A stretch of 37,683 bases of DNA from an uncultured Muribaculaceae bacterium. Lineage in GTDB: Bacteria; Bacteroidota; Bacteroidia; Bacteroidales; Muribaculaceae. Below are positions 8,881 through 15,595 of the stretch, one piece after another. Location of the stretch: NCBI GenBank assembly GCA_947381945.1, contig CANCXM010000029.1, positions 1 to 37,683 on the forward strand, read 5' to 3'. A program made the translations under genes and the position numbers. Every line of letters starts with the position of its first letter. Within the stretch, counting starts at the first letter, position 1. The notes under the pieces are model-generated. The model ran no database searches, had not been told where the DNA came from, and saw only the letters and a program-made list of their open reading frames with translations.

Positions 8881-8913
8881 GCATTATCGCACCTCTTTCT
8901 CCTTTAAATTGAG

Positions 8914-8921
8914 TATTTTTG
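8914..8921 (+). promoter_or_regulatory. Possible -7 element upstream of the DUF3737 gene
   Basis: TATTTTTG matches TAnnTTTG exactly, but no TTTG lies 19-20 bp upstream (the nearest is 32 bp away), so this is a half-site only. A start near 8928 would give a leader of roughly 45-65 nt. Confidence 0.4.
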
Positions 8922-8990
8922 CAGTGTGAAAGAATCAAATCAGGGTTTAAGTTAAAATGGAAAGAATTTAAAATGGAAAGAATTAAAGAT

Positions 8991-9836
8991 ATGGAAGAGA
9001 TTAGAGATAAGGAATTTGGAGGCGAACGCCCGCTGTTTGCCTCTCACGGGTTGAAACTCGTCAACGTGACTGTCCATGCAGGTGAATCGGCTTTGAAATG
9101 CTGCACCGACATCGTGGCTGAAAAGTGCCGTTTCGAAGGTAAATACCCCTTCTGGCATGTCGACGGCTTCGTTGTGCGCGACTGTCTCTTCACTCCGGGT
9201 GCGAGAGCGGCACTTTGGTATTCTCGCAACCTCACAATGACCGACACCATCGTGGAGGCTCCGAAAATGTTTCGCGAGATGGACAATCTCTCGCTTACTA
9301 ATGTGCGCATCCCCGACGCTCAGGAGACTCTCTGGCACTGCTGTGGCGTGAAACTCCGCAACGTGGAGGTGGCCAATGCCGACTATCTGTTCATGCACTC
9401 CGCTGACATTGACATCGCAGGCTACCGTCAGCAGGGCAACTACTCATTCCAGTATTGCCGCAACGTCGTCATCCGCAATGCCGTGATTGACTCTAAGGAC
9501 GCATTCTGGAACACCGAAAATGTCACAGTCTATGACTCTGAGCTGACAGGCGAATATCTCGCATGGCATTCAAAGAATCTACGCCTCGTGCGCTGCCGCA
9601 TCTCCGGAACCCAGCCCCTCTGTTACTGTGAGAACCTCATCATGGAGGATTGCACAATGGCTGATGATGCAGACCTCGCTTTCGAGGACTCGTCGCTCAC
9701 CGCAACCGTCAACTCCGCCATTACAAGCGTAAAGAATCCTCGCACCGGCTCTCTGAAAGCCCGTTCCATCGGCGATACAATCATTGATGCCAACGTGCTT
9801 GCCCCCGCCGACTGCAAAATCACAACCGAAATTTAG
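8991..9836 (+). CDS. DUF3737 family protein (beta-helix-like repeats)
   Basis: A protein of 281 residues with no established function. It carries the family signature from the start: DKEFGGERPLFASHGL, then repeated short beta-strand turns such as ALWYSRNLTMTDT, APKMFREMDNL, ETLWHC, SFQYCRNVVIRNAV, AFWNTENVTVYDS and LAWHSKNLRLV. The roughly 20-residue periodicity with stacked Asn, Trp and Cys suggests a right-handed beta-helix. There is no signal peptide, so it is probably cytosolic. The frame is open from 8919; ATGs at 8973 and 8991 are both possible. I chose 8991 because recalled family members begin about ten residues before GGERPLF. Confidence 0.8.
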   Translation: MEEIRDKEFGGERPLFASHGLKLVNVTVHAGESALKCCTDIVAEKCRFEGKYPFWHVDGFVVRDCLFTPGARAALWYSRNLTMTDTIVEAPKMFREMDNLSLTNVRIPDAQETLWHCCGVKLRNVEVANADYLFMHSADIDIAGYRQQGNYSFQYCRNVVIRNAVIDSKDAFWNTENVTVYDSELTGEYLAWHSKNLRLVRCRISGTQPLCYCENLIMEDCTMADDADLAFEDSSLTATVNSAITSVKNPRTGSLKARSIGDTIIDANVLAPADCKITTEI

Positions 9837-9843
9837 AAGTTTA

Positions 9844-9867
9844 AGAGGGTCTTTGACTGCACCCTCT
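9844..9867 (+). terminator. Hairpin after the DUF3737 gene, possible weak terminator
   Basis: AGAGGGT (9844-9850) pairs with ACCCTCT (9861-9867) across a 10-nt loop, 8 nt after the stop codon. There is no following T-run, so termination is uncertain. Confidence 0.35.
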
Positions 9868-9885
9868 CAATGAAGCAAGCCATCA

Positions 9886-9985
9886 TTGTATTTAATACAA
9901 GAGAACAAAACTTCAGGAGATACAAAAGCATTTAAATTTTTATTACTACTTTTGTTTCTCCTGAACTTTTTCTCAGGATATACAA
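9886..9985 (+). promoter_or_regulatory. Operator-like repeats and -7 element upstream of the PatB-like gene
   Basis: A 17-bp arm TTCAGGAGATACAAAAG (9912-9928) has an inverted partner at 9949-9965 with one mismatch, separated by 20 nt. A third, direct copy TCAGGATATACAA lies at 9973-9985. The inverted copy overlaps TACTTTTG (9947-9954), an exact TAnnTTTG match, although no TTTG sits at the right distance upstream. A perfect 7-1-7 palindrome TTGTATT-T-AATACAA is at 9886-9900, and part of it (TTTAATACAA) recurs just before the start codon. Confidence 0.5.
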
Positions 9986-10022
9986 TGGATAGGAATCTGA
10001 AAAATTTTTAATACAATAAACT

Positions 10023-11189
10023 ATGGCTCAAGACTTCAATTTCGACAAAATCGTACTCCGGCGCGGCACCGGATCCTGCAAGTGGGATTCACGTCACGAT
10101 GTGATTCCCCTATGGGTCGCCGACATGGACTTTCAGGCAGCTCCATGCATCCTCGATGCTCTGCGCCGCAGGGTTGACCACGGTGTTTTCGGCTACACAT
10201 ACGTTGATGAGAACTACTATGACGCGCTTATCGACTGGTTCAGTTCCCGTCACCTCTACACCTTTGACCGCAGCGATGTCATCTATATCCCCGGCATAGT
10301 GCCCGCCCTCTCCGCAATTATCAAGGCTCTTGCTCCCGTGGGTTCCGGAGTGATTGTCCAGACTCCTGTCTACAATTGCTTCTTCTCCTCCATTCGCAAC
10401 AATGGCTGCAAAGTCGTTGAGAATCCTCTCCTCCGTCGCGACATCTCTTCAAGCGAATTCACCTACGACATGGATTTCGAAGGTCTCGAACAGCTTGCCT
10501 CCGATCCTTCCAACGTCCTCATGCTCCTCTGCAATCCCCACAACCCCGCCGGACGTGTCTGGACTCGCGAGGAACTGGAGAAAGTCCGCGACATCTGCCA
10601 TCGCCACAACGTCACCGTCATCAGCGACGAAATCCACAATGAACTGACAATGCCCGGCTACCGCTACACACCCTACGGCACAGTCGACCCGAAGGCCACA
10701 GTATGCGTATCCCCGTCAAAGGCATTCAACATCGCCGGACTCCAGATTGCCAACATCATCGCTCCCGACGAGTCAAAACGTGCACGCATCGACCGTGCGG
10801 TCAACATCAATGAAGTCTGCGATGTCAATCCATTCGGCGTTGTAGCTCTCCGTGCTGCATATTCTTCCGAAGGAAGTGAATGGCTCGAAGCCCTGCGCAC
10901 ATATCTCCATGAGAACTACCTCTTCTTCCGCGAATATATGCTCAACCACTTGCCGCAGTGTCCGGTAGCCACACTTGAAGCAACCTACCTTCCGTGGGTC
11001 GACATCTCAGCACTTGGTATCGGCTCAGACGCACTCGTCAAACACCTTATCGACGAAGCGAGAGTATGGATCAACTCAGGTGTGATGTATGGAACCGACG
11101 GCTACGTCCGCTTCAACATAGCCTGCCCGCGCAACACCCTCGAAGAAGGCCTCGAACGCATCTGCAACCTCCTCTCCCAACACTCCTAA
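10023..11189 (+). CDS. MalY/PatB-family PLP-dependent aminotransferase (putative cystathionine beta-lyase / C-S lyase)
   Basis: A 388-residue fold-type I PLP enzyme. The N terminus has the family signature RRGTGSCKWD and PLWVADMDFQ (about 13-40). NPHNPAGRVW binds the cofactor region, SDEIHNEL carries the PLP-contacting Asp, and K233 in SPSKAFNIAGLQ is the Schiff-base lysine. MalY/PatB enzymes cleave C-S bonds (cystathionine, cysteine conjugates) and some act as aminotransferases; the exact substrate cannot be assigned here. It stands alone between intergenic regions rich in repeats, and the upstream repeat set suggests specific regulation. Confidence 0.88.
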   Translation: MAQDFNFDKIVLRRGTGSCKWDSRHDVIPLWVADMDFQAAPCILDALRRRVDHGVFGYTYVDENYYDALIDWFSSRHLYTFDRSDVIYIPGIVPALSAIIKALAPVGSGVIVQTPVYNCFFSSIRNNGCKVVENPLLRRDISSSEFTYDMDFEGLEQLASDPSNVLMLLCNPHNPAGRVWTREELEKVRDICHRHNVTVISDEIHNELTMPGYRYTPYGTVDPKATVCVSPSKAFNIAGLQIANIIAPDESKRARIDRAVNINEVCDVNPFGVVALRAAYSSEGSEWLEALRTYLHENYLFFREYMLNHLPQCPVATLEATYLPWVDISALGIGSDALVKHLIDEARVWINSGVMYGTDGYVRFNIACPRNTLEEGLERICNLLSQHS

Positions 11190-11238
11190 GCCACATTACG
11201 ACAAGCCAAGCCACATTACGGCAAAGCCAATTACGACA
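11188..11238 (+). repeat. 20-bp tandem repeat after the PatB-like gene
   Basis: CCACATTACG recurs exactly 20 bp apart (11191 and 11211) within near-identical units (AAGCCACATTACGACAAGCC, then AAGCCACATTACGGCAAAGCC). A third, shortened unit begins AATTACGACA at 11229. It starts inside the stop codon region of the preceding gene. Confidence 0.7.
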
Positions 11239-11257
11239 CAGCAATCATAGTGTCCAT

Positions 11258-11527
11258 CGGGTGTCCGCAGGTCACCGACTCCTTCGTAACCCTGCACATC
11301 GTAGCGCAGCGCAGATGCACAGACGAATGCGTCCCTCGGGTGTCCGCAGGACACCGATTTCTCCGTAACCCTGCACATCGTAGCGCAGCGCAGATGCACA
11401 GACGAATGCGTCCCTCGGGTGTCCGCAGGACACCGATTTCTCCGTAACCCTGTACATCGAAGCGCAGCGTAGATGTGCAGGGTATATGTGCGATTATATA
11501 GACAGGTGTCCGTCAGGACACCGATTT
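11258..11527 (+). repeat. REP-like tandem repeat of about 79 bp, three to four copies
   Basis: Units start at 11258, 11337 and 11416 (period exactly 79 bp), and a fourth, partial unit is at 11505-11527. Each unit contains a short perfect hairpin GGTGTCC-GCA-GGACACC (degenerate in unit 1; loop GTCA in the fourth). A larger one is built on CCCTGCACATC with a GC-rich interior (GTAGCGCAGCGCAG). In unit 3 the larger hairpin is nearly complete: CCCTGTACATC pairs with GATGTGCAGGG at 10 of 11 positions. Two palindromes per unit is the hallmark of REP/BIME-type elements. There are no unique spacers, so this is not a CRISPR array. Confidence 0.8.
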
Positions 11528-12958
11528 ACCATCCTGAAAACAATAGTCCAAAACGTGTCTGACATTTCACTCATACGCTCCGGCGCACCATTGAACTTCC
11601 TTCAGCAACTGAAACTCACCGCTCAACTCTCATGGCCCGCCATGATGGCACAGTTGTCCAGCATCATGATGCAATACATTGATGCCGCCATGGTCGGACG
11701 GCTTGGCGCTGACGACTCCGCCGCAGTCGGCCTTGTCTCTACAAGCCTGTGGCTGTTCTGGGGCATCTGTTCGGCCGTGACAGTCGGCTTCTCCGTACAG
11801 GTCGCCCACCGTATAGGCGCCTCCGACCACGAGGGAGCACGGAAAGTATTGCGCCAGTCCATCGTTGCCTGTCTCCTGTTCAGCCTTGCCGTTGTGATTA
11901 TTGGAGCCGCCATAGCCTATCCCCTCCCCCATTGGCTCGGTGGCACTGATGCCGTCTGTTCCAAAGCCTCCCTCTACTTCCTTGTGTTCGTACTCGCCCT
12001 GCCTCTCCTCACCATGAACTATCTGGGAGGAGCAATGCTGCGTTGCGTCGGCAACATGAAAGTGCCGGGAGGACTGAACGTCATGATGTGTATCCTCGAC
12101 GTGATTTTCAACTTCTTCCTGATTTTCCCCTCACGCGAAATCAATCTGCTCGGACATGCTGTGAGTGTTCCCGGTGCCGGACTTGGCGTTCTCGGAGCCG
12201 CCTTAGGCACGGTCTCCGCAGAAATCGTCACAGCGGGAAGCATGATGTGGTATCTGTGCATGAAAGAAAAATCAATCCGTCTCGCAGGCCATCCCGGATC
12301 CTTCCGCCCCACACGTTCGGTCCTGTCGAAAGCCTTGCGTGTTTCAGCACCGATGACCCTCGAACATGCCGTCATCTGTGGTGCTCAGATTGCCGTAACT
12401 GTAATCGTCGCACCCCTGGGAGTCATGGCCATTGCTGCAAATGCCTTTGCAGTGACTGCAGAAAGCATCTGCTACATGCCCGGCTACGGTATCGGAGATG
12501 CAGCCACCACACTCGTCGGGCAGAGTTATGGAGCCAAGCGACTCGACCTTGCCAAACGTTTTGGCTACATCACTGTCGGCCTCGGAATGGTCACCATGAC
12601 AATAATGGGAGTGGTGATGTATGTCTGCGCACCGTGGGTGATGGAACTTATGACACCCGTCACCGGAATTCAGACACTTGGCGTTGAAGCCCTCCGCATT
12701 GAAGCCTTTGCCGAGCCGATGTTTGCAGCAGCCATTGTCAGCTACGGTGTCATGATCGGTGTCGGTGACACCATCATCCCCGCGTCAATGAACTTCTGTA
12801 GCATCTGGCTTGTCCGCCTCCCAATCGCCGCCCTCCTTGCACCGAGCATGGGACTTGCAGGAGTGTGGTTGGCAATGTGCGTCGAACTCTGCTTCCGCGG
12901 AGCAATCTTCCTCTGGCGCCTCATCTCCGGTGCATGGCTGAAGAAAGGACTGAAATAA
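11486..12958 (+). CDS. MATE family efflux transporter
   Basis: A multidrug and toxin extrusion antiporter of up to 490 residues with about 12 membrane helices in two related halves. The N-terminal motif SWPAMMAQLSSIMMQYIDAAMVGRLG and the second-half equivalent around APMTLEHAVICGAQIAV are recognisable. Coupling to Na+ or H+ and the substrate are not readable. The start is uncertain: the only upstream in-frame ATG (11486) places the first 14 or so codons inside the last copy of the tandem repeat. A GTG at 11555 (residue 24) would begin near the usual MATE N terminus and may be the true start. Downstream is a very long inverted repeat shared with the convergent ilvC. Confidence 0.88.
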   Translation: MCDYIDRCPSGHRFTILKTIVQNVSDISLIRSGAPLNFLQQLKLTAQLSWPAMMAQLSSIMMQYIDAAMVGRLGADDSAAVGLVSTSLWLFWGICSAVTVGFSVQVAHRIGASDHEGARKVLRQSIVACLLFSLAVVIIGAAIAYPLPHWLGGTDAVCSKASLYFLVFVLALPLLTMNYLGGAMLRCVGNMKVPGGLNVMMCILDVIFNFFLIFPSREINLLGHAVSVPGAGLGVLGAALGTVSAEIVTAGSMMWYLCMKEKSIRLAGHPGSFRPTRSVLSKALRVSAPMTLEHAVICGAQIAVTVIVAPLGVMAIAANAFAVTAESICYMPGYGIGDAATTLVGQSYGAKRLDLAKRFGYITVGLGMVTMTIMGVVMYVCAPWVMELMTPVTGIQTLGVEALRIEAFAEPMFAAAIVSYGVMIGVGDTIIPASMNFCSIWLVRLPIAALLAPSMGLAGVWLAMCVELCFRGAIFLWRLISGAWLKKGLK

Positions 12959-13024
12959 AGTCCGGTAATCCTTAAAAGCCACTAAAGCCATCTCCTATTT
13001 ATCTGTGGCTATATTTGCAAAAGA

Positions 13025-13142
13025 GATCCAGAAGCACAGAAGTGCATAAGAAACAGAAGAATATAAGTAATCCAAAGATAATTGCAAATCTTGTAGGTAC
13101 TTATATTCTTCTGTTTCTTATGCACTTCTGTGCTTCTGGATC
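13025..13142. repeat. Perfect 45-bp inverted repeat between convergent genes
   Basis: The arms at 13025-13069 and 13098-13142 are exact reverse complements over all 45 bp, with a 28-nt loop that can itself pair weakly (AAGAT/ATCTT). It lies between the end of the MATE gene (+) and the end of ilvC (-), so both transcripts would run into it. There is no poly-T tail on either side. It may stop transcription in both directions, protect 3' ends, or be a small non-autonomous element. A perfect match this long is unusual for a simple terminator. Confidence 0.9.
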
Positions 13143-13190
13143 AACCCCTGACTATAATCAGGGTTTCAACTGTAACATCAAGCCCTGAAT

Positions 13191-14234
13191 TTATGCGTTT
13201 TCAGGACGGAGGGTGCGGACAGTTGCACCTGCGCGCCACATTTCGCTTTCGCGGAGAGCCTTGAGTTCTTCCTCAAGTTTCTCGCGGTAGTCGGGCTGGG
13301 TATTGGAATCGATTGAACGCTGAGCCTCACGACCGGTCTTCACGCTCTCGTAGAGCTGATAGACAACGGGCTTGACAGCATCATGGAACGGACCCATCCA
13401 GTCAAGAGCACCACGCTGAGCGGTGGTCGAGCAATTGGCATACATCCAGTCCATACCCTTTGCAGCGAAGAGCGGCATGAGTGACTGTGTAAGCTCCTCA
13501 ACAGTCTCGTTGAATGCCTCGGAAGGAGTGTGACCATTCTCACGGAGCACCTCATACTGAGCAAGGAGAAGACCCTGGATAGCGCCCATGAGCGAACCGC
13601 GCTCACCGGTAAGGTCGCTGACAGCCTCGCGCTGGAAAGTAGTCTCGAAGAGGTAGCCTGAACCGATACCGATACCGAGAGCGAGAGTGCGGTCGAGAGC
13701 ACGGCCTGTGGCATCCTGATATACGGCAAAGCTTGAATTTGTACCCTTACCCTCCTTGAAGAGAATGCGGAGCATTGTACCGGAACCCTTGGGGGCAACC
13801 ATGATTACGTCGACATCTTCGGGGGGAACCACGCCGGTGCGGTCGCTCCAGTTGATTGCGAAACCGTGGCTGAAATAGAGAGCCTTACCGGGTGTGAGGT
13901 GCTTCTTGATGGTAGGCCACTGCGAGATTACAGCTGCATCGCTGAGAAGACACATGATGATTGTTCCGCGCTTGCAGGCTTCCTCGATTGAGAAAAGAGT
14001 TTCTCCGGGCACCCAACCGTCAGCGACAGCCTTGTCGTAAGTCTTGCCTTCGCGCTGGCCGACGATGACATTGAAACCGTTGTCACGGAGGTCGAGACCC
14101 TGGCCGGGACCCTGCACACCGTAGCCGATGACAGCGATTGTTTCGTCTTTAAGCACTTCGCGTGCTTTTTCCAAGGGGAATTCTTCGCGTGTGATGACGG
14201 TTTCTTCAACGCCACCGAAATTTAACTTTGCCAT
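13191..14234 (-). CDS. ilvC: Ketol-acid reductoisomerase, class I
   Basis: A 347-residue NAD(P)H- and Mg2+-dependent enzyme that isomerises and reduces 2-acetolactate or 2-aceto-2-hydroxybutyrate, the second step of valine, leucine and isoleucine synthesis. The Rossmann motif GYGVQGPGQG lies at 37-46. The C-terminal knotted helical domain includes DLTGERGSLMGAIQG and SEAFNETVEELTQSLMPL with the metal-binding acids. The phylum-typical C terminus (SIDSNTQPDYREKLEEELKALRESEMW) is present. Length matches the class I Bacteroidota form. It is the last gene of the ilv operon, 43 bp after the thioesterase gene. No separate promoter is evident. Confidence 0.95.
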   Translation of the reverse strand: MAKLNFGGVEETVITREEFPLEKAREVLKDETIAVIGYGVQGPGQGLDLRDNGFNVIVGQREGKTYDKAVADGWVPGETLFSIEEACKRGTIIMCLLSDAAVISQWPTIKKHLTPGKALYFSHGFAINWSDRTGVVPPEDVDVIMVAPKGSGTMLRILFKEGKGTNSSFAVYQDATGRALDRTLALGIGIGSGYLFETTFQREAVSDLTGERGSLMGAIQGLLLAQYEVLRENGHTPSEAFNETVEELTQSLMPLFAAKGMDWMYANCSTTAQRGALDWMGPFHDAVKPVVYQLYESVKTGREAQRSIDSNTQPDYREKLEEELKALRESEMWRAGATVRTLRPENA

Positions 14235-14277
14235 AAATAATGTCTTGTATTAAATATTTTTGTTATATTGTTTTTTC

Positions 14278-15027
14278 TTAAAATCTTGAAGTGAAGCGCA
14301 GACGCGAAAGGCAGCAAGGTGTATTGTTGACCTCTATTTCAACATCGCTCACCTCCGGACTACCCTCGTGGGGTGCCGAGATTACTCGGGCCTCCTCGTC
14401 GTAGTGTGCCTCATGCTTGAACGCAAGTTCAAAACGGCTGGGGCGCATCGCCTCATAGTGTTCCAACGACCACATATCGACAATCAAATCAATGTAGCGA
14501 CGTGTGGTCACATGGCGGTTCACATCAATATCCGAAACGGCGAAACGGTAGAACCGCTCCTTCTCGGGATTCTGCACCGGCAAGAGTTTTCCACCCTTGT
14601 CACCTTCGAACTTCCGGTCATTGACCACATCAAGGCCATCGAAAACCGGAGTGAGGTCGCCGGGTCGGCGGGTAGTCATGTTGACTGCCATCCATGTGGA
14701 ATGGGCGCGCATGATGATGCGTCCATCTTCCACATCGGTCATCTCAAAGACACGCTCCGAGAAAAGCCTGCTGACACTTTCAACCCACGTCGACAGACGA
14801 TAGGCACGGTTGACGGTCGGCATCTCCGGCATGTCGATGGTCAGACGGCTGAGCACCCAGGAAATTCCCTCGCGTATCATCCTGTCAAAACCGATACCGA
14901 TAAGATTGGCATGGTCCGTAGCTGTGTCGATGAGGGTGGTGACCAGACGGGAGAGTGGCATCTCGCGCTGGGCATTGACCTCGGAGGCTGTGAGGTAAAA
15001 TTCTGTAGTGTAAAGCTTCTGCGCCAT
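14278..15027 (-). CDS. Acyl-ACP thioesterase (FatA/FatB-like, double hotdog)
   Basis: A 249-residue enzyme of the acyl-[acyl carrier protein] thioesterase family, which releases fatty acids from ACP. The N-terminal hotdog holds the substrate-pocket helix (LSRLVTTLIDTATDHANLIG). The C-terminal hotdog carries the catalytic-type signature DIDVNRHVTTRRYIDLIVDMW, with the conserved Asn and His of the NxH motif. It sits inside the ilv operon, starting 3 bp after ilvN and ending 43 bp before ilvC. This suggests a link between branched-chain keto-acid supply and release of (branched) acyl chains. That link is inference; the chain-length preference is not readable. Confidence 0.88.
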   Translation of the reverse strand: MAQKLYTTEFYLTASEVNAQREMPLSRLVTTLIDTATDHANLIGIGFDRMIREGISWVLSRLTIDMPEMPTVNRAYRLSTWVESVSRLFSERVFEMTDVEDGRIIMRAHSTWMAVNMTTRRPGDLTPVFDGLDVVNDRKFEGDKGGKLLPVQNPEKERFYRFAVSDIDVNRHVTTRRYIDLIVDMWSLEHYEAMRPSRFELAFKHEAHYDEEARVISAPHEGSPEVSDVEIEVNNTPCCLSRLRFTSRF

Positions 15028-15030
15028 GTT

Positions 15031-15582
15031 TCAGTTCTTTTCTATTTGCTGACGGCGCAGTTCCTGCTCGGTCAGATAGTGGGTGAAATGCTCGGTGGGC
15101 GATTTGGTGATGCAGATGCGTCCCGAACGTATGAACTGCAGGATGCCGTATTTCGCAAGAAGCTCGTAGAGTGCCTGAGTCTCGCTTTCGTGGCCTGTCT
15201 TTTCAAGAATCGTATATTCGCGGGTCAGTTCGAGAATTCGCGCGTTGTGGACGCGGATGATTCTCTCGAAATCCTTCTCGTCAAGCAACTTCTGGGTCGG
15301 CACCTTGTAGAGCGCCACCTCCTGATAGACGATTTCATCGTCGGTGTAGAAATAGGCGCGGAGCACATCGATGCATCTTTCAATCTGCTTTATGACCTTC
15401 TCGATTGTCTCGCGGTCAGAGGTGCAGGTGAAATTCATCTTGTGGATGCCGTGGACGGAGCTTGCGCTTGACGAAACACTTTCAAGGTTGAGGCCGCGTC
15501 GGGTGAATATGATGGAGATTCGGTTTAGAAGACCGACCTGGTTTTCGGTAAAGACCGAAATCGTGTAAAGTTTCTTTTCCAT
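15031..15582 (-). CDS. ilvN: Acetolactate synthase small (regulatory) subunit
   Basis: A 183-residue ACT-domain regulatory subunit that activates the IlvB catalytic subunit and confers valine feedback inhibition. The N-terminal ACT domain (about 1-75) begins MEKKLYTISVFTENQVGLLNRI and includes RRGLNLESVSSSASSVHGIHKMNF. The C-terminal half (ALYKVPTQKL onward) is the ALS small-subunit C-terminal domain. The frame is open upstream to 15717, but that stretch overlaps ilvB and has no family similarity. The ATG at 15582, 13 bp after the ilvB stop, gives the normal N terminus. Tight spacing supports coupled expression with ilvB. Confidence 0.93.
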   Translation of the reverse strand: MEKKLYTISVFTENQVGLLNRISIIFTRRGLNLESVSSSASSVHGIHKMNFTCTSDRETIEKVIKQIERCIDVLRAYFYTDDEIVYQEVALYKVPTQKLLDEKDFERIIRVHNARILELTREYTILEKTGHESETQALYELLAKYGILQFIRSGRICITKSPTEHFTHYLTEQELRRQQIEKN

Positions 15583-15595
15583 AATATCTTTGAAC

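Noticed and set aside
11258..11527. Possible CRISPR array
   Set aside because: Units are about 79 bp of near-identical sequence with internal palindromes and no unique spacers; no cas gene is near.
14368..15471. 367-codon open frame on the plus strand
   Set aside because: It lies entirely opposite the thioesterase and ilvN genes, has His/Arg-rich composition and no recognisable domain; a shadow of GC-rich coding DNA.
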